Part shown: piece by piece, positions 8,192 to 17,562 of the stretch
Layout: each line of letters starts with the position of its first letter
Numbering within the stretch: the first letter of the stretch is position 1
Source of the DNA: Amycolatopsis sp. EV170708-02-1
GTDB lineage: Bacteria; Actinomycetota; Actinomycetes; Mycobacteriales; Pseudonocardiaceae
Length of the DNA stretch: 64,000 nucleotides
Direction of reading: 5' to 3'
Assembly (NCBI RefSeq): GCF_022479115.1
Contig: NZ_CP092497.1
Location: 930,001 to 994,000 of the forward strand
Notes under the pieces: model-generated
Seen by the model: only the letters and a program-made list of their open reading frames with translations
Told to the model about the DNA's origin: nothing
Databases searched by the model: none
Translations under genes and position numbers: made by a program

Positions 8192-8967
8192 CTACTCCAC
8201 TCGGCCCAAGCGGGTCTCGAAGGAGAGCCGGTCACCGCGGAACAGCGACCGGACACGTTCGAACGGGACCCCGTCGGTCCCCCACGAGGTCCGGTGCATC
8301 AGCAGCATCGGCAGCGCCGGGTTCGTCCCGATCAGCAGCGCCTCCCGCGGCGTGGCGAGCACGGTCTCGACCCGCTCCTCCGCGCCGTCGAAGACCACCC
8401 CAGCCTTTCCCGCAAACAGGCGTAGAGCGACTGTGTGGGATCGAACACATCCATGAGCGTCGGGAATCGCGCGGCGGTGAGATAGGTCGATTCCAGCCCG
8501 ACCCGCTCGTCGTCGGCGAGCAGCACCCGTTCGATGTGGATGACGTCGTCTTCGGGATCGATTTCCAGTTCCGAAGCCAGCGACGGACCCGCCTCACGGC
8601 GTTCCAAAGAGATCAAATTCCGGCCAGGCTCGATGCCCTGCCTCCTGAGTCCTTCGGTGTAACTCACCAAGGCGAGCGGCTGGACGAGCTTGGGGCCCGC
8701 GACGTACGTGCCGCTCCCCTGTCGCCTGCTCAGCCGCCCTTCCAGGACGAGTTCACCGACGGCCTGGCGGACCGTCGCACGGGAAACCTCGAATCTTTCG
8801 GACAGTTCCCTTTCGGTGGGAAGTACCGCCCCTTGGCCTAATTCGGAGATCACGTCGAGCAGATCGACTTTGACCGCGTAATAGCGGGGAATGCGGCCGT
8901 GCTCGGGAATTCCGTCCCGAACCGGGCCGTCGGCGGGGGGATGCAGTCTAGGCGAACGCGCTTTCAC
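8192..8967 (-). CDS. GntR/HutC-family regulator, frameshifted
   Basis: Transcriptional regulator with an N-terminal winged helix (LPTERELSERFEVSRATVRQ) and a C-terminal UTRA ligand domain. The homologous sequence breaks at 8397-8401: the first frame ends LYACLRERLG and the next frame continues VVFDGAEERVETVLATPREA to the stop at 8192. One missing base in the C run (G on the coding strand) would join them. The GTG at 8967 is taken as start; an ATG at 9024 in frame is possible. Lying directly upstream of the oxidoreductase-hydrolase-transporter unit, it is probably the local phosphonate-responsive repressor. If the frameshift is real, ligand binding would be lost. Confidence 0.75.
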
Positions 8968-9111
8968 GATCCAGATCCTAGGCCCGATTCCCCATGCCTG
9001 TACTGACCCGAACGAAGTGTTCATGCCACGCTCACACTGGTGGCCGAAAAGGGCACCCTCGGCGGGTGTTCAGCCTTCCGGCGGTTCCGGCGATCACCGG
9101 TCCGGGAGTAG

Positions 9112-10101
<990 letters not shown>

Positions 10102-10124
10102 TTTCCACCCGCACGGCATGCCCT

Positions 10125-10174
10125 GACTCGTGAGTGGCAAGGACGGTTCTAACCGTCCTTGCCACTCACGAGTC
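10125..10174. terminator. 24-bp perfect hairpin, copy 1 of a recurring element
   Basis: Bases 10125-10148 and 10151-10174 are perfect inverted complements around CT, followed by TTTT. The element lies between the convergent protease and nitronate monooxygenase genes and ends 3 nt before the latter's stop. A variant copy is at 54255-54296. Confidence 0.8.
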
Positions 10175-10177
10175 TTT

Positions 10178-11284
10178 TCAGCGGGTCTTGTCCAAACGCG
10201 ACAGTGTTTCTTCGTACCCCGAAACGAGTTCCGCGATCACGTCGGCGACCGGGCGCACCCGGTCCATCCGCCCGACGATCTGCCCCACCGGCATCGAGAC
10301 CACGCTCGGATCCGCCGCGTGGTGGATCCGGTTGTGCGCGTGGGAGACCAACAGGTTCTGCAGCGGCATCGGCAGCGGCTCGGGCGCGCCGGGCGCGGCC
10401 CACGCCTCGGTCCACCGCGTCTTGAGCAGCCGCGCCGGTTTGCCGGTGTAGATCCGCGTCCGGACGGTGTCGGACGACCCCGCCGCGACCAGCGCCCGCT
10501 GCATCGCCTCGGACTCCCCCATGGTCTGGAGGTATTCCTCGGTGGCGAGCCAGAAGGAGCCCATCCAGACCCCGGACGCGCCCAGCGCGAGCGCGGCCGC
10601 GACCTGCCTGCCCGAGCCGATCCCGCCCGCGGCGAGCACCGGGACCCGGTCGCCGACGGCGTCCACCACCTCGGGCAGCAGGACCATCGACGCGATCTCG
10701 CCGGTATGCCCGCCCGCCTCATAGCCTTGTGCCACAACGATGTCGACGCCGTTGTCGACGTGCCGGACGGCGTGCTCGGCCTTGCCGGCCAACGCCGCGA
10801 CCGGCACGCCCTTCGCGTGGCACTGCTCGATGACGTCCACCGGCGGTGACCCCAAGGCGTTGGCGATCAACCGGATGGGGTGTTTCAGCGCGACCTCGAC
10901 ATGGGACCGGGCGACCGAATGCAGCCAGCCCAGCACGCCGGCGCGTTCGTCGGTGTCGTCCGGCAGCGGCGGCACCGCGAGGTCGCGCAGCGTCCGCTCC
11001 ACGAAGTCGCGATGCTCCTGCGGGATGTGCTTCGCGAGATCGATCGACGTCCCTTCGGCCGGGATCTTCGCGGGCATCACGATGTCGACGCCGTACGGCT
11101 TCCCGCCGGTGTTCTCGTCCATCCAGGACAGGACGGCGTCGAGTTCGGCCGCGTCGTTGAACCGCACACAGCCCAGCACGCCGAGACCGCCCGCCCGGCT
11201 GATCGCCGCGGCCACGTGCTCGGACGGGGTGAACCCGACGATCGGCAGGTCGATCCCGAGCCGGTCGCACAGAGACGTCCGCAT
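10178..11284 (-). CDS. nitronate monooxygenase-family flavoprotein
   Basis: FMN-dependent TIM-barrel enzyme of the nitronate monooxygenase/2-nitropropane dioxygenase family, 368 residues, starting MRTSLCDRLGIDLPIVGFTP. The phosphate-binding part is visible as VAQGYEAGGHTGEIAS and PVLAAGGIGSGRQVAAALALGASGVWMG. It lies 8 nt downstream of fadD19 on the same strand, so it is probably cotranscribed with a sterol side-chain ligase and controlled by the same KstR-type box. It may be an enoyl-type reductase on a steroid intermediate rather than a true nitronate oxidase. It is distinct from ipdC at 33164-34210, which belongs to the same broad family. Confidence 0.8.
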   Translation of the reverse strand: MRTSLCDRLGIDLPIVGFTPSEHVAAAISRAGGLGVLGCVRFNDAAELDAVLSWMDENTGGKPYGVDIVMPAKIPAEGTSIDLAKHIPQEHRDFVERTLRDLAVPPLPDDTDERAGVLGWLHSVARSHVEVALKHPIRLIANALGSPPVDVIEQCHAKGVPVAALAGKAEHAVRHVDNGVDIVVAQGYEAGGHTGEIASMVLLPEVVDAVGDRVPVLAAGGIGSGRQVAAALALGASGVWMGSFWLATEEYLQTMGESEAMQRALVAAGSSDTVRTRIYTGKPARLLKTRWTEAWAAPGAPEPLPMPLQNLLVSHAHNRIHHAADPSVVSMPVGQIVGRMDRVRPVADVIAELVSGYEETLSRLDKTR

Positions 11285-11292
11285 GAAACTCC

Positions 11293-12909
11293 TTACGCCG
11301 GTTGGATGGAAACGGGCTCGTTCTCGGAGGCGTAGCGCTGCGCCCAGGGATAGTCCGGCTTCCCGCTGGGGGAGCGCCCGATCTCCTCCGCGAGCCAGAG
11401 ACTGCGCGGCACCTTGTACCCGGCGATCTCGGTCCGTACGTGCGCTTCGAGCGCGGCGACGTCGAGTTCCTTGCCGGACCTCGGCTGGATCACCGCGGCC
11501 ACCCGCTGGCCGAGCCGGTCGTCGGGGATGCCGATGACGAGCGCGTCGAAGACGTCCGGATGCGATTTGAGCGCGCCCTCGACCTCTTCCGGGTACACCT
11601 TCTCGCCGCCGGTGTTCACGCACTGCGACCCCCGGCCGAGCAGGGTCACCGTGAGGTCTTCCTCGTAGCGCGCGTAGTCACCCGGGACGACGTACCGCTT
11701 GCCGTCGATCTCGACGAAGATCTTCTCGGTCTTCGCGGGATCCTTGTAATACCCGAGCGGGACGTGCCCGCGCCGGGCGATCAGGCCGATGGCGCCCGGT
11801 TCCGGCTCGACGAGCGCGCCGTCGTCGTCCACGAGGATCGCGTCCTTGCCGAAGTTGACCCGGGGGCCGGCGGAATGATCGCTGTCCTTGCTGACCATGC
11901 CGATGCCGGTGAACCCGCTTTCGGAGGAGCCGATCGCGTCGGTGATCACCACATGCGGGAGCAGCGCCAGGAATTCCTGCTTCACCGATTGGGAGAACAG
12001 GGCGGCGTGACTCGACACCGCCACGATCGACGACGCGTCGTAGTCGCCCTCGCGATAGGCGTCGATCAGCGGCCGCGCCATCGCGTCGCCGACGATGGTG
12101 AGCACCTGGACCTTGTTGTCCTGCACGGCTTTCCAGACGTCGTGCGCGTCGAACCGCGGGACGAAAACGACCGGGCTGCCGGTGAACAGCGCGCCGAACG
12201 CGGCCCACTGCGCGGCGCCGTGGATCAGCGGCGCGGCCGGGAGCCGGACCAGGCTGCCCGACTTGCCCTGTTCGGCGAGCGTCCACTCGTCGGGGACGTA
12301 CTCGCCGGTGACGAAGTTGATGCCGCCGCCGAGCGCGCGCCAGATGTCCTCGTGGCGCCACAGGACGCCCTTGGGATAGCCGGTGGTGCCGCCGGTGTAG
12401 AGGATGTAGATGTCGTCGGCGCTGCGCTCGGCGAAGTCCCGCTCGGGCGAGCCTTCCGCGAGCGCGGTTTCGTAGTCCACGCCGCCGTAGGACGAGTAGT
12501 CGCCGTCGCTTCCGTCGTCGATGACGACAACGTGTTTCAATTTCGGCGTTTCCGGGAGGACGGCGGCGACCTTGTCCGAATAGCCGCGTTCGTGGACCAG
12601 CGCCACGAGGTCGGCGTTGTCGAACAGGTACCGCAGTTCGCCGTGGACGTAGCGGTAGTTGACGTTGACCGCGATCGCGCGCAGCTTGTACGCGGCGATC
12701 ATCGATTCCAGGGCCTCGATCGAGTTCCGGGAATAGACACCGATGTGGGATCCGGGTCCCACGCCGTGTGCCGCGAGGTGATGCGCCAGCCGGTTGGCGC
12801 GCTCTTCCAGTTCGGCGAAGGTGACCCGCCGATCGCCGCAGACGACCGCGATGCGCTCCGGCACGGCGTCGACGGCGTGCTCGAGTAGATCCGCGATGTT
12901 GAGTGCCAC
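11293..12909 (-). CDS. fadD19: steroid-CoA ligase FadD19
   Basis: AMP-forming acyl-CoA synthetase, about 538 residues, activating C26-carboxylated sterol side chains. Family motifs: YTGGTTGYPKG (phosphate-binding), GSSESGFTG, VPGDYARYEED and a C-terminal SPSGKPDYPWA with the catalytic lysine. Similarity to M. tuberculosis FadD19 runs the whole length (ALNIADL..., ELRYLFDN.DLVALVHER, EVEGALKSHPDVFDALV). The GTG at 12909 (VALNIADLLEH) matches the family start; an ATG at 12927 would place codons in the operator. Divergent from echA19 with a KstR-like box between, as in mycobacteria. FadD19 is known as essential for C24-branched sterol side chains in Rhodococcus. Confidence 0.93.
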   Translation of the reverse strand: MALNIADLLEHAVDAVPERIAVVCGDRRVTFAELEERANRLAHHLAAHGVGPGSHIGVYSRNSIEALESMIAAYKLRAIAVNVNYRYVHGELRYLFDNADLVALVHERGYSDKVAAVLPETPKLKHVVVIDDGSDGDYSSYGGVDYETALAEGSPERDFAERSADDIYILYTGGTTGYPKGVLWRHEDIWRALGGGINFVTGEYVPDEWTLAEQGKSGSLVRLPAAPLIHGAAQWAAFGALFTGSPVVFVPRFDAHDVWKAVQDNKVQVLTIVGDAMARPLIDAYREGDYDASSIVAVSSHAALFSQSVKQEFLALLPHVVITDAIGSSESGFTGIGMVSKDSDHSAGPRVNFGKDAILVDDDGALVEPEPGAIGLIARRGHVPLGYYKDPAKTEKIFVEIDGKRYVVPGDYARYEEDLTVTLLGRGSQCVNTGGEKVYPEEVEGALKSHPDVFDALVIGIPDDRLGQRVAAVIQPRSGKELDVAALEAHVRTEIAGYKVPRSLWLAEEIGRSPSGKPDYPWAQRYASENEPVSIQPA

Positions 12910-12919
12910 TTCCCCAAAG

Positions 12920-12933
12920 TAGAACATGTTATC
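12920..12933. promoter_or_regulatory. KstR-type operator, fadD19/echA19 promoter
   Basis: TAGAACATGTTATC matches the reported KstR motif TNNAACNNGTTNNA at all fixed positions but the last. It lies between divergent sterol genes, 11 nt from the fadD19 GTG. Confidence 0.65.
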
Positions 12934-12970
12934 GTTCTGGGCAATGGCCGCTCTATGGGAGGCTGAAACT

Positions 12971-13771
12971 TTGAAAAATGTGGTGAACGAACCGCACGCG
13001 CTGGTGGAAAAGACCGGACACACCCTCGTGGTGACGATGAACCGGCCGGAGGCCCGCAACGCGCTCAGCGGCGAGATGCTCGGGATCATGGTCGAGGCGT
13101 GGAACCGGGTCGACGAGGACGACGACATCCGGTGCTGCGTGCTCACCGGCGCGGGTGGCGCGTTCTGCGCGGGCGCGGACCTGAAGTCGATGTCGAAGAA
13201 CTCGCCGTCCGATTCGTTCGAGAAGGGCACTTTCGACCCCAGCAAGATCGAGGGGCTGTTGAAGGGGCGGCGGCTGACGAAGCCGTTGATCGCGGCCGTC
13301 GAGGGCCCCGCGATCGCGGGCGGGACCGAGATCCTTCAAGGCACCGATATCCGCGTCGCGGGCGAGAGCGCGAGGTTCGGCGTGTCCGAAGCGCGATGGA
13401 GCCTGTTCCCGATGGGCGGTTCGGCCGTGCGGCTCCCCCGGCAGATCCCGTACACCGTCGCGGCCGACCTCCTGCTGACCGGACGCCACATCAAGGCGGC
13501 CGAGGCACTGGAGATCGGCCTGATCGGCCACGTCGTGCCGGACGGCAAGGCGCTGGACAAGGCGCTCGAACTCGCCAGCCTCATCTCCCAGAACGGCCCG
13601 CTCGCGGTCCGCGCGATCCTCAAGACGATGCGCGACACCGAGGGCATGCACGAGGAAGAGGCCTTCAAGCTCGACGCCCAGTACGGCATCGAGGTCTTCG
13701 CGAGCGAAGACGCGAAGGAAGGCCCCCGCGCCTTCGCCGAGAAGCGCAAGCCCGTCTTCCGAGGCCGCTAA
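12971..13771 (+). CDS. echA19: enoyl-CoA hydratase EchA19
   Basis: Crotonase-fold enzyme, about 266 residues, hydrating the steroid enoyl-CoA formed in side-chain beta-oxidation. Near-identical segments to M. tuberculosis EchA19: [44 protein letters not shown] and [13 protein letters not shown]. The oxyanion-hole segments are [11 protein letters not shown] and AIAGGTE. The TTG at 12971 is preceded by GGGAGG at a good distance; an ATG at 12944 in the same frame is the alternative. Divergent from fadD19 and followed by a complex hairpin. Confidence 0.92.
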   Translation: MKNVVNEPHALVEKTGHTLVVTMNRPEARNALSGEMLGIMVEAWNRVDEDDDIRCCVLTGAGGAFCAGADLKSMSKNSPSDSFEKGTFDPSKIEGLLKGRRLTKPLIAAVEGPAIAGGTEILQGTDIRVAGESARFGVSEARWSLFPMGGSAVRLPRQIPYTVAADLLLTGRHIKAAEALEIGLIGHVVPDGKALDKALELASLISQNGPLAVRAILKTMRDTEGMHEEEAFKLDAQYGIEVFASEDAKEGPRAFAEKRKPVFRGR

Positions 13772-13773
13772 CC

Positions 13774-13853
13774 CGTAACTCGCGTGATTGAGGCCGTAAC
13801 TCACGTGATTGGAGGCGTAACTCCCGAGTTACGCCTCCAATCACGCGAGTTAC
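13774..13853. repeat. direct and inverted repeat array after echA19
   Basis: GTAACTC recurs at about 13775, 13796 and 13817 as the head of 21-22 bp direct repeats (GTAACTCxCGTGATTG). The second copy (13796-13823) pairs with 13826-13853 over 28 bp with one mismatch. The first copy could pair with the same right arm, lacking only one G. It separates the convergent echA19 and acyl-CoA synthetase genes. Confidence 0.7.
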
Positions 13854-13856
13854 GAG

Positions 13857-15416
13857 TTACGGCACGCGGTGGCCTTCCCAGTACGGGTCGCGGAGCTTGC
13901 GCTTGTAGAGCTTCCCGTTCGGATCTCGCGGGAGTTCGGGCAAGTAGTCGACGGAACGCGGGAGCTTGAACTTCGCGAGGCGTGACGCCGCGTACTCGAG
14001 GATCTCCGCGGTCAGCTCGTCGGAGGGCTCGACACCGTCCGCGGGCTCGACGACGGCCTTGATCGCCTCGCCCCAGTCCTCGTGCGGGACGCCGAACACG
14101 GCGACGTCGGCGATCTTCGGGTGCATCACCAGTTCGCCCTCGATCTCCGCCGGGTAGATGTTGACCCCGCCCGAGATGATCAGATCCGCCTTGCGGTCGT
14201 GCAGGAAGAGGTAGCCGTCCTCGTCGAGATGCCCGACGTCGCCGAGGGTGAACAGGTCCCCGACCCGCGCCTTGTCCGTCTTGGCCCGGTCCTTGTGGTA
14301 CTCGAACTTCGAGTCGCCCATCTTCATGTACACCGTGCCGGTCTCGCCCGCGGGGAGTTCCGTGCCTTCGTCGTCGAGGATCTTGATCGTCGAACCCGGC
14401 CACGGCAGCCCGACCGAACCCGGTTTCTTCAGCCATTCCTCGCCCGAGATCGCCGTGCCGCCACCTTCGGTGGCCGCGTAGTACTCGGTGACGACCGGGC
14501 CCCACCAGTCGAGCATCCGGCGTTTGACCTCCAGCGGGCACGGCGCGGCGCCGTGGATCATCACGCGCAGCGAACTCAGGTCGTAGGCCGCGCGGACGTC
14601 GTCCGGCAGCGCGAGCAGGCGGCGGAACTGCGTCGGGACCATATGGCTGTGCGTGACGCGGTGCCGGTCGATCAGCCGCAGCATGTCCTCGGCGTCCCAG
14701 CGGTCCATCAGCACCGCGGTATGGCCCAGCTGCAGGGAAATCGCGACGAAGTTGAGCACGGCCGTGTGGTAGAGCGGCGATCCGCACAGGTGCACGTGGC
14801 CGTCGTGCGGCGCGAGCCCGAAGATCCCGAAGAACCACGTCGACGCGGCGGGCACGGAGTCGGGGTCGGCGCCGGTCAACGGCCGCCGGACACCCTTGGG
14901 CCGCCCCGTGGTCCCCGACGTGTAGAGCATCGGCGAGCCCGCCGTACGCCGCTCCGGGCGCCCGTCGCCCTCTCCGGAGCCGAGTTCCTCGATCCGGCGG
15001 AAGCCCTCGACGTCGCCGACGGCGAACCGGCCCCATTCCGGGATCCCGGCCTCGTCGGCGGCGGCGATCGCGACGTCGGCGAACCGTTCGTGCGCGAGGA
15101 AGGCCTTGGCGCCGCTGTCGGACAGGATGTAGGCGACCTCCGGCCCGACCAGATGCCAGTTGACCACCACGATGTACAGGCCGGACTGGATGGCGGCGAA
15201 GTAGGCCGCCACGAGTTCGTCGCCGTTGGGCTGCAGGACGACGACCACGTCTCCGGCCTCCAGCCCGAGGGCCTGCAGGCCACGGGCGTACGCGTTCGCT
15301 TTCGCGGCGAGGTCCCCGTAGCCGATCGAGCGGCCGTCCGGATCGACGAGCGCGACCCGCTCCGGCTCCTGTGCGGCGATGTTCCAGACCCCAAGTGTCC
15401 CGGTGGCAGTCGACAT
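13857..15416 (-). CDS. acyl-CoA synthetase, FadD4-like, in the sterol locus
   Basis: AMP-forming acyl-CoA ligase, about 519 residues. Motifs: MLYTSGTTGRPKG, YYAATEGGGTAIS, LGDVGHLDEDGYLFLHDRKAD and the C-terminal DPNGKLYKRKLRD with the catalytic lysine. Segments such as HGAAPCPLEVKRRMLDWWGP resemble mycobacterial FadD4 more than FadD19 or FadD17. Start ATG at 15416. It is divergent from the DUF35-ltp4-ltp3 operon and has a KstR-type box 12 nt upstream, so it is very likely a sterol or bile-acid side-chain ligase. The precise substrate is not evident. Confidence 0.85.
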   Translation of the reverse strand: MSTATGTLGVWNIAAQEPERVALVDPDGRSIGYGDLAAKANAYARGLQALGLEAGDVVVVLQPNGDELVAAYFAAIQSGLYIVVVNWHLVGPEVAYILSDSGAKAFLAHERFADVAIAAADEAGIPEWGRFAVGDVEGFRRIEELGSGEGDGRPERRTAGSPMLYTSGTTGRPKGVRRPLTGADPDSVPAASTWFFGIFGLAPHDGHVHLCGSPLYHTAVLNFVAISLQLGHTAVLMDRWDAEDMLRLIDRHRVTHSHMVPTQFRRLLALPDDVRAAYDLSSLRVMIHGAAPCPLEVKRRMLDWWGPVVTEYYAATEGGGTAISGEEWLKKPGSVGLPWPGSTIKILDDEGTELPAGETGTVYMKMGDSKFEYHKDRAKTDKARVGDLFTLGDVGHLDEDGYLFLHDRKADLIISGGVNIYPAEIEGELVMHPKIADVAVFGVPHEDWGEAIKAVVEPADGVEPSDELTAEILEYAASRLAKFKLPRSVDYLPELPRDPNGKLYKRKLRDPYWEGHRVP

Positions 15417-15427
15417 ACCCGCAAATC

Positions 15428-15441
15428 TAGAACGCGTTCCA
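15428..15441. promoter_or_regulatory. KstR-type operator before the FadD4-like gene
   Basis: TAGAACGCGTTCCA fits TNNAACNNGTTNNA exactly. It is 12 nt upstream of the FadD4-like start (minus strand) and shares the spacer with a second box at 15493. Confidence 0.75.
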
Positions 15442-15492
15442 CTCAAGGGCAACCGTCAGCCAAGCCCAGATGGCCGATCTTGCCGAGAAATC

Positions 15493-15506
15493 GAGAACAT
15501 GTTTCA
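15493..15506. promoter_or_regulatory. KstR-type operator before the DUF35-ltp4-ltp3 operon
   Basis: GAGAACATGTTTCA matches the KstR motif except at the first base. It ends 8 nt before the GTG at 15515. It would lie inside the coding sequence if the gene started at the ATG at 15470, which argues for the later start. Confidence 0.6.
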
Positions 15507-15514
15507 CTCAGGAT

Positions 15515-16498
15515 GTGAGCGCACCTGAACTTCCGCTGTCGGCCCCGCTCAACGTGGGCTTCGACTACACGCGTTCGGTCGGCCCGGTACTCGGCCGGTT
15601 CGTCGACGCCCTGCGCGAGCGCCGCGTCGAAGGCGTCCGGGGCAGCGACGGCCGCGTCCACGTGCCCCCGCTGGAGTACGACCCCGTGACCGCCGAAGCC
15701 TTGTCCGAGTTCGTTCCGGTGGCCTCCGAGGGCGAGATCGTCTCCTGGTCCTGGATCGCCGAACCCGTCGACGGTCAGCCGTTGTCGCGGCCGTTCGCGT
15801 GGGCGCTGATCCGCCTCGACGGCGCCGACACCTCGATGCTGCACGCCGTCGACGCCGGCTCCCCTTCGAATGTCCACACGGGACAGCGGGTCCGGATCCG
15901 CTGGGCGGACGAGACCGTCGGCCACATCCGGGACATCGCCTACTTCGTCCCCGCCGACGGGCCCGACACCGAAACCACCGAGCCGCCTCCTCCGGTCGCG
16001 AAACGCGAGGACGGCGCGCCGGTCAGCGTGGTGATCACGCCGATCCACCTGCGCTACGAGCATTCCGCGTCGCCGGAGGAAAGCCGGTACCTGCGCGGGC
16101 TCGCCGAGGGGAAGCTGATCGGCCAGCGCTGCCCGTCGTGCGAGAAGGTCTACATCCCGCCGCGCGGCGCGTGCCCGACCGACGGTGTCCCGACCACCGA
16201 CGAGGTCGAACTGCCCGACACCGGCATCGTCACCACGTTCTGCATCGTGAACGTGCCGTTCCTCGGCCAGAAGATCAAACCGCCGTACGTCGCCGCGTAC
16301 ATCCTGCTCGACGGCGCGGACATCGCGTTCCTGCACCTCGTCCTCGGCTGCGACGCCGCCGACGTCCGGATGGGCATGCGGGTCCGGGCCGTCTGGAAGC
16401 CACGGGACGAATGGTGGACGTCGCTGGAGAACATCGGCCATTTCGAACCGACCGGCGAACCCGACGCGCCCTACGAATCCTTCGCCCACCATCTGTGA
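15515..16498 (+). CDS. two-domain DUF35/OB-fold partner of the Ltp aldolases
   Basis: About 327 residues with two regions of the DUF35 (ChsH2-like) type, homologous by position and sequence to M. tuberculosis Rv3521. The C-terminal unit has a rubredoxin-like zinc knuckle (QRCPSCEKVYIPPRGACPTDG) followed by the OB fold (VELPDTGIVTTFCIV). The N-terminal half resembles a second OB-type segment without the full zinc site. DUF35 domains are the obligate partner of steroid aldolases such as Ltp2. This one precedes ltp4 and ltp3 by 8 nt, so it is the likely partner of one or both. GTG 15515 is chosen because an operator overlaps the longer frame. Confidence 0.85.
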   Translation: MSAPELPLSAPLNVGFDYTRSVGPVLGRFVDALRERRVEGVRGSDGRVHVPPLEYDPVTAEALSEFVPVASEGEIVSWSWIAEPVDGQPLSRPFAWALIRLDGADTSMLHAVDAGSPSNVHTGQRVRIRWADETVGHIRDIAYFVPADGPDTETTEPPPPVAKREDGAPVSVVITPIHLRYEHSASPEESRYLRGLAEGKLIGQRCPSCEKVYIPPRGACPTDGVPTTDEVELPDTGIVTTFCIVNVPFLGQKIKPPYVAAYILLDGADIAFLHLVLGCDAADVRMGMRVRAVWKPRDEWWTSLENIGHFEPTGEPDAPYESFAHHL

Positions 16499-16506
16499 GG
16501 ACCACC

Positions 16507-17562
16507 GTGCCAGATGTAGCAGTCGTGGGCTTCGCGCAGGCCCCCAACGTCCGCAGCACCCCGGGCACCACCAACGGCGTGGAAATGCTGGTGCCGATCT
16601 TCGCCGAGGTCTTCGAGCGCACCGGTCTGTCCAAAGAGGACATCGGGTTCTGGTGCTCGGGTTCCTCGGACTACCTCGCCGGCCGCGCGTTCTCGTTCAT
16701 CGCCGCGGTCGACGCCATCGGCGCCTTCCCGCCGATCCACGAGTCGCATGTCGAGATGGACGCCGCCTGGGCGCTCTACGAGGCGTGGCTGAAGATCCGG
16801 ATGGGCGAGGTCGAGACCGCGCTGGTCTACGGCTTCGGCAAATCCTCCGCCGGACAATTGCGGCGGGTGCTCGCCTTGCAGATGGATCCTTACGTCGTCG
16901 CGCCGCTGTGGCCGGATTCGGTGAGCGTCGCCGGGATCCAGGCGCGGCTGGGGCTCGAATCCGGGCTGTGGTCGGAAAAGGATCTCGCCGAGGTCGCCGC
17001 GCGCAGCCGCGCCGACGCCGCCGGCAATCCCGCCGCGCAACTCTCCGGAACGGTCGAGGTCGCGGAGCTTCTCGACGCCCCGTACTTCGCGGATCCCTTG
17101 CGGGCCCACGACATCGCGCCCATCACCGACGGCGCCGCCGTGCTCGTCCTCGCGTCGGCCGAACGGGCGGCGGACCTCGTCGACAGCCCCGCGGTGATCA
17201 CCGGGATCGAGCACCGCGTCGACTCCCCCGCGCTCGGCGTGCGGGACCTCACTAAGTCGCCGTCGACGGCCGCCGCCGGACGGGCGCTCGACCTCGACGG
17301 CGTCGAAGTGGCCGAACTGCACGCGCCGTTCACCCATCAGGAATTGATCCTGCGCGACGCGCTGGGCCTCGGCGACCAGGTGCGGATCAATCCCTCCGGC
17401 GGCGTCCTGACCGGTAATCCGATGTTCTCGGCGGGGCTGGCGCGGATCGGCGAGGCGGCGAACCGCATCCTCGACGGCAGCGCGCGCAAGACCCTCGCCC
17501 ACGCGACCAGCGGCCCCGTCCTCCAGCAGAACCTGGTCGCGACCTTGGAGGTCCTCTCGTGA
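16507..17562 (+). CDS. ltp4: Ltp4, thiolase-superfamily steroid side-chain aldolase
   Basis: Thiolase-fold protein of about 351 residues matching mycobacterial Ltp4: TTNGVEMLVP, DIGFWCSGSSDYLAGRAFSF, ESHVEMDAAWALYEAW, APLWPDSVSVAG and RVNPSGG-type ends. The usual thiolase nucleophile Cys (CGS/CAS motif) is not seen at its expected place, consistent with aldol cleavage rather than thiolysis. Ltp3 and Ltp4 were shown to be needed for degradation of C24-branched sterol side chains in Rhodococcus. The GTG start is 8 nt after the DUF35 gene; the stop overlaps ltp3 by 4 nt. Confidence 0.9.
   Translation: MPDVAVVGFAQAPNVRSTPGTTNGVEMLVPIFAEVFERTGLSKEDIGFWCSGSSDYLAGRAFSFIAAVDAIGAFPPIHESHVEMDAAWALYEAWLKIRMGEVETALVYGFGKSSAGQLRRVLALQMDPYVVAPLWPDSVSVAGIQARLGLESGLWSEKDLAEVAARSRADAAGNPAAQLSGTVEVAELLDAPYFADPLRAHDIAPITDGAAVLVLASAERAADLVDSPAVITGIEHRVDSPALGVRDLTKSPSTAAAGRALDLDGVEVAELHAPFTHQELILRDALGLGDQVRINPSGGVLTGNPMFSAGLARIGEAANRILDGSARKTLAHATSGPVLQQNLVATLEVLS

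Noticed and set aside
10178..11284. Calling the nitronate-monooxygenase-like gene ipdC
   Set aside because: The ipdABC operon with a better ipdC candidate is at 33164-34210; this gene pairs with fadD19.
13774..13853. Repeat spacing that might suggest a CRISPR array
   Set aside because: Only two to three short units with no spacers of uniform length and no cas genes; it folds as a hairpin instead.
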